This document shows, one piece after another, positions 1 to 7,974 of a stretch of DNA of 40,370 nucleotides. How positions within the stretch are numbered: position 1 is the stretch's first letter; every line of letters starts with the position of its first letter. This stretch comes from Acidithiobacillus_B sp049965315. GTDB lineage: Bacteria > Pseudomonadota > Gammaproteobacteria > Acidithiobacillales > Acidithiobacillaceae. Location: contig NZ_JBMFWL010000015.1 of assembly GCF_049965315.1 (NCBI RefSeq), positions 1-40,370 on the forward strand. The letters are read 5' to 3'. The notes under the pieces are model-generated. The model was given only the letters and a program-made list of their open reading frames with translations, was not told the DNA's origin and made no database searches. The translations under genes were made by a program, and so were the position numbers.

Positions 1-471
1 GTCCTGCCCTCCCGTTTCAAGACCGGCGATGAAATGACCCAGCCGCATCAGGTCAGCATCCCCCAGGGCTCGGTGATCCTCTATGCCGACGACTCCGGCG
101 TGGCCCGCAGCCAGATCGAAAAGGCCCTCACCCGGCTCGGCTTACCCTTCATCGGCACCAAGACCGGCAAGGAGGCCTGGGAGCGCCTGCAAACGCTGAC
201 CCAGGAAGCGCGGGCGGCGGGCATTCCCATCCGCCAGAAGGTGGCCATGGTCCTCACCGATCTGGAGATGCCAGAAATGGACGGCTTCACCCTGACCCGC
301 AAGATCAAGGAAAACGAGACCCTCAAGGCCATTCCCGTGGTCATCCATTCCTCCCTCTCGGGATCCGCCAACGAATCCCATGCCAATAGCGTCGGTGCCG
401 ATGGCTATGTGGCCAAGTTCCTGCCCGACGACCTGGCCCGAGCCGTGGCCAAGGCCATTGCCACCACCTAG
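1..471 (+). CDS. cheV: CheV-type chemotaxis coupling protein, C-terminal receiver part (5' truncated)
   Basis: The reading frame is open from base 1, so this is the 3' end of a longer gene; the ATG at 34 is probably internal. The visible protein is a CheY-like receiver: an acidic pair in YADDSG, the phospho-acceptor Asp in VLTDLEMPEMDGF (codon at 259), a Ser/Thr switch region IHSSLSGSANE, and the invariant Lys in YVAKF. The stretch IHSSLSGSANE followed by ADGYVAKF is typical of CheV, in which an N-terminal CheW-like domain (outside the window) couples receptors to CheA and the receiver tunes adaptation. The MCP gene begins 12 bases downstream, which supports a chemosensory role. A free-standing CheY-like protein starting at 34 is the alternative, but the open upstream frame and the motif match make CheV more likely. 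Confidence 0.85.
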   Translation, partial: VLPSRFKTGDEMTQPHQVSIPQGSVILYADDSGVARSQIEKALTRLGLPFIGTKTGKEAWERLQTLTQEARAAGIPIRQKVAMVLTDLEMPEMDGFTLTRKIKENETLKAIPVVIHSSLSGSANESHANSVGADGYVAKFLPDDLARAVAKAIATT

Positions 472-483
472 GAGAGCGCCGGC

Positions 484-1485
484 ATGTCCCAGAATGCAGA
501 AAACCTGATCCTCTACCTCACCGCTTTCCTCGATGGCGACGCGCCGCTGCTCTCCCGCCTGGAAGGGGATGAACAACTGGCCGCCCTCGCCGCGCCCGTC
601 CTGGAGCGCCTGCACAAACTCCGGCGAAACGCCCTGGAGAGCGCCGATCACGAGCTTCCGGACCTGCGGAATGCCATCGATACTCAGCTCATGGGCGTGG
701 ATTTTGCGCAGGAACTCCAGCATACGCAGAGCGAAGCGGCAGCGCTCTCCCTGGTCACCAAGACCGTAGTGGACAGCATGCACGATTCCGCTCAGCGCCT
801 CGCCGAAAACCGGACCCTGGCCGAAGAGACCGTGCGCGAGGTACAGCTCGGCAATGAGCGGCTGTCCGAACTGATCGGCGAAATGGATCTGGTGGAGCAG
901 GCCGTCACCCACATGGGAGAAACCGTCCGCATCTTCCTGCAGAGTACCCGCACCATCACCGACCTTACCGCCAAGGTCCGGGAGATCGCCAAACAAACCA
1001 ATCTCCTCGCCCTCAACGCCGCCATCGAGGCCGCCCGCGCCGGCGAGCATGGCCGCGGCTTTGCCGTGGTGGCCGATGAAGTCAAAAAACTCGCCCAAAG
1101 CTCCGCCACCGCCGCTGCCGAGATCCAGACCGCCGCTACCGCCATCAACAGCGGCGCCACCAGCGTCGAGGCCGGGGTGGCCGACAGCCTCGTCCATCTG
1201 CGCCGGGGCGGGGATTCCCTCGAAACCGTGGCGGAGGTCCTGGGAATGGCCAACCAGTCCGCCCAGACCACCCGCCAGAACATGGAGGAGATCGTCACCG
1301 GCGGCAACGCCGAGATCGCTGCCGCCAACGAACTGGGCGCCGGGGTGGAGCAGCTCCAGCACAGCCTCGATCATTTCGCCCGGATCTTTACGGATATCCT
1401 CCAGCTTTTGGCGCCGCCGCCGCAGGGAGGGAACGCCGCCACCACGACCGAACCGCGCGCAGCGCTGCCGCCACGGACCGCTTAG
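484..1485 (+). CDS. Soluble methyl-accepting chemotaxis protein
   Basis: A 333-residue chemoreceptor. The conserved signalling hairpin tip, with NLLALNAAIEAARAGE, GRGFAVVADEV and KKLAQ, lies at about residues 167-204, flanked by long heptad-rich helices (about 85-165 and 205-305). This region binds CheW and CheA, or CheV. There is no hydrophobic segment long enough to cross the membrane, so the protein should be cytoplasmic. The first ~80 residues form a short helical N-terminal region I cannot assign to PAS, globin or CZB. The C-terminal tail (Pro/Ala/Thr-rich) carries no NWETF-like CheR/CheB tether. A Shine-Dalgarno AGGAG lies 9 bases before the ATG. It directly follows cheV and probably shares its transcript. 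Confidence 0.9.
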   Translation: MSQNAENLILYLTAFLDGDAPLLSRLEGDEQLAALAAPVLERLHKLRRNALESADHELPDLRNAIDTQLMGVDFAQELQHTQSEAAALSLVTKTVVDSMHDSAQRLAENRTLAEETVREVQLGNERLSELIGEMDLVEQAVTHMGETVRIFLQSTRTITDLTAKVREIAKQTNLLALNAAIEAARAGEHGRGFAVVADEVKKLAQSSATAAAEIQTAATAINSGATSVEAGVADSLVHLRRGGDSLETVAEVLGMANQSAQTTRQNMEEIVTGGNAEIAAANELGAGVEQLQHSLDHFARIFTDILQLLAPPPQGGNAATTTEPRAALPPRTA

Positions 1486-1491
1486 ACCGCC

Positions 1492-1749
1492 ATGAGCCGG
1501 CGAGGAGGAAAAAGGGGAGGCATCAAACCCTGGGCCATTACCTGGTCCTTGGCCATCCTCGCCGCTCAGGGGCCGTTGATCCCCCTCTGCCCGGATGCCG
1601 CCACCCTGCTGGCCAGCTACCCCCTCTGGATCTGGGCCAGCATGATCACCTTGCGCTTCCTCGTCCTCCTCGTCCTCGCCCAAAACCTCGTTGCCCTGAT
1701 CATCGGCGGCCTGCAATTTTTTCAGCCAAATACTGATTCCATGGATTAA
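1492..1749 (+). CDS. Small hypothetical membrane protein (85 aa)
   Basis: I do not recognise this protein. It has a basic N-terminus (MSRRGGKRGG), a hydrophobic stretch at about residues 14-32, then a Pro/Cys-containing turn, and a long hydrophobic stretch at about 46-75, giving one or two membrane spans with a polar tail. The ATG lies 6 bases after the MCP stop codon with no clear ribosome binding site, so translation may be coupled to the MCP gene. It sits between the MCP and two EAL genes and could be an accessory membrane partner, but that is inference only. The frame could also be fortuitous; the strong membrane-like composition and tight spacing favour a real gene. Confidence 0.5.
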   Translation: MSRRGGKRGGIKPWAITWSLAILAAQGPLIPLCPDAATLLASYPLWIWASMITLRFLVLLVLAQNLVALIIGGLQFFQPNTDSMD

Positions 1750-1826
1750 GGGGATACCAGCCTTGTCGAACTGATCTCCGGTACGGTATATGGCATAATC
1801 GTGCGCGGCGCCCCAAGGAGTGCGAC

Positions 1827-2573
1827 TTGACCAGCAGCGAATTTTCCGCCCCCTTCATCATGGCCTTCCAGCCCATCGTGAATGCCCAGACACGGACGGT
1901 TTTTGCCTACGAAGCCCTGGTGCGCGGGCCCGAGGGCGAACCCGCACAGGCCATACTCGACCTCCTCACCCCGGCCAACCGCCCCGCCTTCGATCGTGCC
2001 TGCCGCGCCCGGGCCATGCTGGAGGCCCAACAGTTGGGCCTGGAAAATCATCTATGCATCAACTTCCTGCCCGAAACCATCTTTCATCCCGAAGCAGACA
2101 TTGCTTACACCCTGAGCATCGCCCGGGACTGTGCCTTTCCTCCCGAGCGGCTGATCTTCGAGGTGGTGGATACAGGCCAACGGATGGATCTGCTGCACCT
2201 GCAGCGGATCTTCCGGACCTATCAGCGAGAGGGCGTCCAGGTGGCCATGGACCTCACGGACCTTGCCGAAGGCAGTGCCGATCTCAACCTGCTCGACCTC
2301 CTGCGGCCCGATATGGTCAAACTCGACGTCCATCAGATCCTGGCAATCACCAATTCGCGCAGTCCACGCCTCATCGGTGAAACCGTCGCCCGCATCTGTC
2401 AGAGCTATGCCATCCGCTTTGTGGCGGAGGGTGTGGAAAGCCTCGAAGAATGGCAGGCATTCCGGGATATGGGCGTAGAGCTCTTTCAGGGCTTCCTCTG
2501 CGCAATCCCCGAAACCCGGCGTTTGCCCCCGCCCGGTACGCGTTGCCTGGATGATGCCGGGACGAGGGCCTGA
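1827..2573 (+). CDS. Stand-alone EAL-domain protein with degenerate active site
   Basis: A single EAL domain of 248 residues, starting at TTG with AAGGAG six bases upstream. The EAL signature is present (YEALVRG, residues 29-31), as are NFLP, KLD (Lys165), AEGVES and the final FQG. However, the motif that normally reads DDFG(A/T)G is here MDLTDLAEG (from Asp142), with about two extra residues before LNLL. The usual E(V/I)TE is EVVDTG. These positions normally hold two metal-binding aspartates and a metal-binding glutamate, so c-di-GMP hydrolysis is doubtful. Known degenerate EAL proteins act as c-di-GMP receptors or protein-binding modules. The gene overlaps the longest possible start of the GGDEF-EAL gene that follows, so they are probably co-expressed. 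Confidence 0.85.
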   Translation: MTSSEFSAPFIMAFQPIVNAQTRTVFAYEALVRGPEGEPAQAILDLLTPANRPAFDRACRARAMLEAQQLGLENHLCINFLPETIFHPEADIAYTLSIARDCAFPPERLIFEVVDTGQRMDLLHLQRIFRTYQREGVQVAMDLTDLAEGSADLNLLDLLRPDMVKLDVHQILAITNSRSPRLIGETVARICQSYAIRFVAEGVESLEEWQAFRDMGVELFQGFLCAIPETRRLPPPGTRCLDDAGTRA

Positions 2574-2607
2574 TGGACGCCGGGCCGACCGCCCGCGGGC
2601 AAGGGCA

Positions 2608-5600
2608 ATGCCGGTGCTCATGAGACATATCGGCGTCCCCCATGGCCGGAGAGATCGCTATCTCCTCTGGGCGGTAGGGGCGGCATTTCTGCTTCTGGGC
2701 GTGGTATTCATCGTGTTGTGGCGACAGCTTGCCATACAAAACCGCCAGGATATTCATCGGCACTTTCGCGAGACTGCCGGCATCACGGCGCAGCGGCTGA
2801 GCACCGGCATCAGCCAGGCCATGGCCCAGCGTTTCGCCGATCTCCGCTTCCTCAAGAACCAGTTTTTCCCCCCCACCGCCGCGGCCCTGGACTTGGGTCC
2901 GGCCACCCGCTCGGCCTTGCGCGCCTTTGCCGCCGCCCATCCCCAACTCCTGGCCATCAACATCCAGGATGCGACGGGGACCCGCCTGCTCTGGTCAACG
3001 GTGACCCAGTCCTCACGGCCCATGGTCAAGCCCGAGGCCTTTACCCCCATGCCTTTGCACCCCGAAGAGTTCATCGGTCCCGTGCATTATGGCCGGCGCC
3101 TCCATACCTGGGTAATCACCATGCGGGTGCGCATCCAGAACCACCGGGGAAAGACCCTGGGTTTTATCGGCTCGCCCGTCACCCTGTCGGCCCTTGCCCT
3201 CTTCCACACCCCCCCGGACATGGACGCGATCCTGCTCAACCGGCAAAACGGCCAAGCCATCAGCGTATGGCACGATGGCCAATGGGCGCCCCCCACCACT
3301 CCCCTCCCGCCCCCCGTCGGGAGCGTCGAGCTGACCGTTCCCAACATGCCCTGGGTCCTGCGGGCGCAATGGAGCGCCGCTGCGGAAAAGACGGCCTTCT
3401 GGACCCAGGAACGCAAGCGTTTGCTGCTCCTGACCGGGCTCCTCCTGGTGGATGCCCTTGCCGCCGGCATCTTCCTTACGCTCTTATCGCGCTTGTTGCG
3501 CCTCCGCCGGTACCAGGAGGCCGCCCTGCTGGCCCAGCAGGAAATGCTGCGCAGCACTGCGCCCACAGAGCTCTTTCACCGTCTTACGGATATCATCGTC
3601 CGTCAGACCGATTGCATCGCCGCTTACGTGGTGGTCCCCGCCGAGCATGGCGACGCCCTGAAGATCGCCGCGGTGGCAGCGCAAGATGCGGCACGGCGGG
3701 ATGCCATCGAGGGACTCGTCCCCTCCCGGGATCCGCAGCGCCATCCCTATGGACAAATGCTGGTCAGCCGGGCCTTTCGCGAAGGGGTTCCCATCGGCCC
3801 CCTCCCGCCGCACCCCGATATCATCAGCAACAATGCGGGCCTCAAGGGCTTGGGGGCGGTGGTCGCCTGGCCCATTCGCATCGCCGACAACGGGGAACCC
3901 GTGGCCGTCCTGGCCATCGAGCTCGCCGCCAGGCGCCATTTCACCCTCCGCTTGCAGCAATTGATGCAACTCCTGGCCGAGAACATCGGCAGTTTCCTCT
4001 ACCAGCAGCGGCTTTATGGGCAGGTCCAGGACCTGGTGGTCCACGACATTCTCACCGGCCTGCCCAACCGCAGCCATTTCGAGCAATCCGTCAGCACCGC
4101 CATCACCCAGGCGCGCGGCAGCGGCCGGCATCTGGCCATTGGCCTGCTCGACCTTGACGGTTTCAAGGAGGTCAACGATAGCCACGGCCATAGCGTGGGC
4201 GACGCCATCCTCCAGGCCATAGCCCTGCGCTTGCAGGATGTATGCAAAGGGAGCCTCATGGTGGCCCGCATGGGCGGCGATGAGTTTGCCTGCTGCCTGC
4301 CCTGGCAGGCCGGGGATGACCTCAATATGGTGTCGCACAAGGCCCTTCTGGCGGTGGCCGACGGCGCCGCCACCGTGACCGACATGCCCGTATCGGGCTC
4401 CCTGGGCTGGACGATCTTTCCCGATGACGGCCCGGACTTCAAGACCCTGTTCGCCCATGCCGATGAGGCCATGTATGCCGCCAAGGCCGCAGGCAAGTCC
4501 ACCTACCGATTTTATGGCGGTGCGGTGGCGGCGGCGGCGGAACGGCGCATTCAGGTCCACCAGGATTTCCTCCTGGCCATCAGCCAGGGCGATATCGCCT
4601 TCTTCCTGCAACCCCAGGCCGACGTCGTCGCGGGCCATGTCGACGGCGCCGAAATGCTGGCCCGCTGGCGCCAGCAAGACGGACGCTGGCGCGGTCCGGG
4701 CAAATTCATGGCCATTGTGGAACAAGACCACCGCCTCATCCGCGCCCTCGGCATCCATGCGCTCCAGGAAGCCGTCCGTTTGCGCGAGCGTTGCCGGGGC
4801 GAGGGTCTGCACATCCGCCTGTCCCTCAACATCGGCGCCCTGCATTTCCTGCATCCCGATTTTCTGGAAGACGTAGCGCGGCACTGTCCCCAGGGGGGAG
4901 GGCTCACCATCGAGATTACCGAATCCATTGCCCTGGCGGACCTCCGCCACGCCCAGCAGGTGGCCATGATTCTCAAGGAACGGGGCTTTCACCTGTCCCT
5001 GGACGATTTTGGTACCGGGTACTCCTCCATGCTCTATACCACCCAACTCCCCTTTGATGAACTCAAGCTCGACCAAAACTTCGTCTTCCGCTTCCGCCGC
5101 GACAACGCCAGCTTTGCCGTAGCCGGCGCCGCCCGCTTGCTGGGCGACCTTTCGGGGCGTTCCATGATTGCCGAAGGCATTGCCAATCCGGCGGATCTCA
5201 CCCTCTGGTTGCGCATGGGCGGGCGGCGCATCCAGGGCTATCACCTCGCCCCGCCCCTGCCGGAAAATGCCTTTTTTACCTGGTACCCCTGCCTGCAACC
5301 CGTATTGCGCCGATCCGTCGCCGCCCTCCTGCTGGAGGACCTCCCCCTCCTCAGCCACATGGCGGAAGAGGCGAGCCACCGCGAAGGCCTGACCATGCTG
5401 CCCGCCTCCGCCTGTCCAATGAGCAAGTGGTTTAGCCTGCGCCGCGGGGAATATCAGTACATCCCGGCCTTTCTCCCCGCCGAACGCATGCACCAGCGCC
5501 TCCATGCCCTGGGCAAGGGCGCCGACGAAAAGGCCCTGCGCGTCGCCCTGGCGGAAATGCGCACCCTCTCCCTCGCCCTCTACGAGGCCATCGCCCAGCA

Positions 5601-5640
5601 ACCCGGCGATGCCACCAAGGGTCTTCGGGACCGTTCATGA
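2608..5640 (+). CDS. Membrane GAF-GGDEF-EAL protein with CZB-like C-terminal tail
   Basis: A bifunctional-type c-di-GMP protein of about 1010 residues. In order: membrane span about 18-38; periplasmic sensor region about 40-270; second span about 272-296; GAF-like region about 315-470; GGDEF domain with intact GGDEF (556-560) and DLDGF but no RxxD inhibitory site; EAL domain with E-M-L (682-684), EITES (769) and DDFGTGYSS (799), all key positions kept. Residues about 917-970 resemble a CZB zinc-binding domain: C936-P-M-S-K-W, then PAF and HQRLH (His962, His966). The start is uncertain: the frame extends to ATG 2551, inside the previous gene, while AAGGG at 2601 would best serve GTG 2614; ATG 2608 and 2620 are also possible. 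Both synthesis and breakdown of c-di-GMP look possible from the motifs. Confidence 0.9.
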   Translation: MPVLMRHIGVPHGRRDRYLLWAVGAAFLLLGVVFIVLWRQLAIQNRQDIHRHFRETAGITAQRLSTGISQAMAQRFADLRFLKNQFFPPTAAALDLGPATRSALRAFAAAHPQLLAINIQDATGTRLLWSTVTQSSRPMVKPEAFTPMPLHPEEFIGPVHYGRRLHTWVITMRVRIQNHRGKTLGFIGSPVTLSALALFHTPPDMDAILLNRQNGQAISVWHDGQWAPPTTPLPPPVGSVELTVPNMPWVLRAQWSAAAEKTAFWTQERKRLLLLTGLLLVDALAAGIFLTLLSRLLRLRRYQEAALLAQQEMLRSTAPTELFHRLTDIIVRQTDCIAAYVVVPAEHGDALKIAAVAAQDAARRDAIEGLVPSRDPQRHPYGQMLVSRAFREGVPIGPLPPHPDIISNNAGLKGLGAVVAWPIRIADNGEPVAVLAIELAARRHFTLRLQQLMQLLAENIGSFLYQQRLYGQVQDLVVHDILTGLPNRSHFEQSVSTAITQARGSGRHLAIGLLDLDGFKEVNDSHGHSVGDAILQAIALRLQDVCKGSLMVARMGGDEFACCLPWQAGDDLNMVSHKALLAVADGAATVTDMPVSGSLGWTIFPDDGPDFKTLFAHADEAMYAAKAAGKSTYRFYGGAVAAAAERRIQVHQDFLLAISQGDIAFFLQPQADVVAGHVDGAEMLARWRQQDGRWRGPGKFMAIVEQDHRLIRALGIHALQEAVRLRERCRGEGLHIRLSLNIGALHFLHPDFLEDVARHCPQGGGLTIEITESIALADLRHAQQVAMILKERGFHLSLDDFGTGYSSMLYTTQLPFDELKLDQNFVFRFRRDNASFAVAGAARLLGDLSGRSMIAEGIANPADLTLWLRMGGRRIQGYHLAPPLPENAFFTWYPCLQPVLRRSVAALLLEDLPLLSHMAEEASHREGLTMLPASACPMSKWFSLRRGEYQYIPAFLPAERMHQRLHALGKGADEKALRVALAEMRTLSLALYEAIAQQPGDATKGLRDRS

Positions 5641-5704
5641 ACAATGGAACGTCCTCGGCCGAATCTCCGTTTTTCGCGGGACTTGGGGCGAGCGCACACC
5701 GCTC

Positions 5705-6898
5705 CTAGCGCTTCAGGCTCTCCAGCAGATCCGGACGGCTGCCGGGAGCGGACAGGGTGCAGACGCCTTCCGGCAGCCCCGTCTCCTCGGACAGACAGGG
5801 GGCGTGAAACAACTGACCGGACCACATGCCCTGGAAACTGCGCCAGGTGACCAAAATCCAGAAGAACGCCAGCAGCAGGGTAAAGGCCGCCCCCAGAGGC
5901 GCCAGAACGCCGAAACTCGTGTCATGGGCCAAGGCAAAGGTAGCCGCCGTATAGACCCCGAGGGGGAAGGTAAAGCCCCACCAGCCCATATTGAAAGGCA
6001 GGCCTTCATGAAGGTAGCGCAGGGTAAACAGTCCGGCCATCGCCATCCACCACAGGCCGAAGCCCCATAGCAGGAAGGCAATGAAGACACCGGCCATCTG
6101 CCCAAAGGCCGCCAACGGCGCCAGCGGCGTAGCGGCAAAGGCCTGGGTATCGGCATCCCCCAACAGCACCAGGGCCAGGGCCCCGGTACCCAACGGCCCC
6201 AGGGGCAGCCAGGCGGAAACGGCCATATCCGCATGGGGAAGCTTGTGCAAGGCCAGGCGCAGGAACAGGATGGTGAGAATGCCCAGGGCCAGGGGCACCG
6301 AAATGGCCCAAAGAATGTAGCTGATGTAAATCACCGTCGCCGCCCCTCCCGCCGCCAGATGGGGGGCCAGCAGTCCCCCGCTGGCGGCCGCCACCTCCGG
6401 TGGCACTACGGGCAGGAGCCACGCCGCCGTCATGCGTTCGATGGCGTGTTCATGGGCGGTAAACATGAAATAGGGCACCACCAATACCGAAAGCACCGAC
6501 AACGCCACATCCACCCACCAGAAGGCCGCCGCCATCTCCAGCGTCGGCCCGGAATGAGGCCAGAGCAGCAGGCCGCCATTGATGATGGTGGCAAGCCCCA
6601 TGGGAATGGCGCCAATGAACAGGGATTGCACGGGGTGCCCGAAAAGGCGCCGGAAGGCGGCCGGGTAAAAGATCGCCCGGCCCAGAAAGAGGGCGGCGAA
6701 GAGGCAGAAAAACAGCCCGTTGATCATCCACAGCCCCCGCGCCAATGGGCTCTGGCCCCAGAAAGAATAGGGAAATGCGCCCACCATCAGCGCCAGAATG
6801 CCGGTACCCATATTGGCGGCAAACCAGTTGGGAGTGAACTGCCGCACGATCTCGCGAAGATCGCCACGGGGAAGGGCAGAAAAAAGCGCCATAGTCAT
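5705..6898 (-). CDS. TDT/SLAC1-family transporter (tellurite resistance/C4-dicarboxylate or sulfite exporter type)
   Basis: A 397-residue, very hydrophobic protein with about ten membrane spans. The opening FTPNWFAANMGTGIL and the later HPVQSLFIGAIPMGLATIING are hallmarks of the TDT family (TehA, Mae1, Ssu1, SLAC1). Members are inner-membrane anion channels or exporters for dicarboxylates, sulfite, nitrate or chloride. The substrate cannot be read from the sequence. The N-terminal Met fits the family start. The C-terminal ~40 residues are hydrophilic. It diverges from a LysR regulator gene across a 97-base AT-rich gap, the classic layout of a LysR target, so it is probably controlled by that regulator. 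It converges on the GGDEF-EAL gene with 64 bases between. Confidence 0.85.
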   Translation of the reverse strand: MTMALFSALPRGDLREIVRQFTPNWFAANMGTGILALMVGAFPYSFWGQSPLARGLWMINGLFFCLFAALFLGRAIFYPAAFRRLFGHPVQSLFIGAIPMGLATIINGGLLLWPHSGPTLEMAAAFWWVDVALSVLSVLVVPYFMFTAHEHAIERMTAAWLLPVVPPEVAAASGGLLAPHLAAGGAATVIYISYILWAISVPLALGILTILFLRLALHKLPHADMAVSAWLPLGPLGTGALALVLLGDADTQAFAATPLAPLAAFGQMAGVFIAFLLWGFGLWWMAMAGLFTLRYLHEGLPFNMGWWGFTFPLGVYTAATFALAHDTSFGVLAPLGAAFTLLLAFFWILVTWRSFQGMWSGQLFHAPCLSEETGLPEGVCTLSAPGSRPDLLESLKR

Positions 6899-6945
6899 CT
6901 CATCGTTCAGTCTGTGAGAATATAACTATAGATTGCCAGTGAGTT

Positions 6946-6968
6946 ATTATAAAATGATATTTTATAAT
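6946..6968. promoter_or_regulatory. Perfect AT-rich palindrome between divergent TDT and LysR genes
   Basis: Two perfect 10-base arms, ATTATAAAAT and ATTTTATAAT, are separated by GAT. The site contains a T-N11-A spacing (T6947, A6959) expected of LysR operators. Each arm also contains a TATAAT hexamer pointing outward (plus strand 6963-6968, minus strand 6951-6946), so it could be both operator and overlapping divergent -10 boxes. No good -35 was found for either, which would suit an activator-dependent promoter. Confidence 0.6.
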
Positions 6969-6995
6969 TTAGGATATGAATTCGGATAATAGCTT

Positions 6996-7895
6996 ATGAA
7001 CGCCATTGATCCCCAGCTTCTCCTCACCTGGGCCCGGGTAGCCCGCGCCGGCAGCCTCCACCTCGCCGCGGCGGATCTGCACCTCACCCAGCCCGCGGTT
7101 TCCCACCAGCTACGCCGTCTGCAGGAATGGATGGGGGAGCCCCTCTATCGGCGCGCCAGCCGCGGCATCGTGCCCACCCCGACGGGGGTCCTCCTGCTGC
7201 GCACGGCCGAGCGCCTGGAGGCAGCCCTGGAGGAGGCGCAGGCCCTGCGCAGCCACACCCAGTCCCTCTTGCGCGGAAGCTTGACCCTCGTGGCGAGCCA
7301 CAGCAATGCCGAATATCTGCTTCCCCCGGCCATTGTCGCCTTCCGCGCCCGCTATCCCGGCGTTTCGGTCCGCCTCACCAGCACCAACAGCCGTCAGGCG
7401 CGAGCCTTGCGCGAAGGGGCCGACCTGATCTTCATCGAAGACACGGTATCCGGCGCCGATCTCGGCGGCGACTGGGAGCAACGGATCCTGGTGGAAACCG
7501 GGATCGCCCTCCTCGTCCCCCGCGACCATCCCTTCGCCCACGCCGGCGCCCCCATTCCCCTGGCATCCATCGACCCCGACACCCTGGTCTGGCGGGAAGA
7601 GGGCTCGGGCATCCGCGAACATGCCTTGCAGGCGCTCCAGCAACAGGGCATCCATCCGGACATCCGTTATGAACTGAGCGGCTTCGCCGCAGTACGCAAT
7701 GCGCTGCGCTGTGGTCTGGGCATCAGCCTGGTATCGGCCCTGGCCGGCGCGGAAGCCCATCCCGATCTCTGCGTCGTGGCCGTGACCCCGGCCATCGGCC
7801 ACACCCTTTCCGCCCTTTACCGCAAAGGGCTCAGCCAGGCCGCCCAGGCCTTTTTGCCCTTGCTGCACGCCCCTGAACCCATGGCAATGGCATAA
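6996..7895 (+). CDS. LysR-family transcriptional regulator
   Basis: A 299-residue regulator of standard length. The N-terminal winged helix-turn-helix covers about residues 5-64, with LHLAAADLHLTQPAVSHQL as the recognition region and GEPLYRRASRGIVPTPTG as the wing. A linker helix follows, and a two-lobed periplasmic-binding-like effector domain runs from about 92 to 290 (RGSLTLVAS, then GIHPDIRYELSGFAAVRNAL and GLGISLVS). The effector is not predictable. It is divergent to the TDT transporter and is the likely regulator of that gene and of itself through the palindrome at 6946-6968. It converges with ppiD, 79 bases away. Confidence 0.92.
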   Translation: MNAIDPQLLLTWARVARAGSLHLAAADLHLTQPAVSHQLRRLQEWMGEPLYRRASRGIVPTPTGVLLLRTAERLEAALEEAQALRSHTQSLLRGSLTLVASHSNAEYLLPPAIVAFRARYPGVSVRLTSTNSRQARALREGADLIFIEDTVSGADLGGDWEQRILVETGIALLVPRDHPFAHAGAPIPLASIDPDTLVWREEGSGIREHALQALQQQGIHPDIRYELSGFAAVRNALRCGLGISLVSALAGAEAHPDLCVVAVTPAIGHTLSALYRKGLSQAAQAFLPLLHAPEPMAMA

Positions 7896-7974
7896 GCGGT
7901 CGGTATCTCCAAATGGGTGCGGGGGAAGCCATGGCTACCCTGTGCCCTGGGGAGAGGGAAAAAAACCAACCCCG

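Noticed and set aside
3484..5601. Minus-strand frame of about 705 codons opposite the GGDEF-EAL gene
   Set aside because: The plus-strand gene has ordered domains and intact motifs; the antisense frame has none.
5641..5704. Terminator between the GGDEF-EAL gene and the TDT transporter gene
   Set aside because: Only short imperfect stems and a misplaced T-run are present; not good enough to call.
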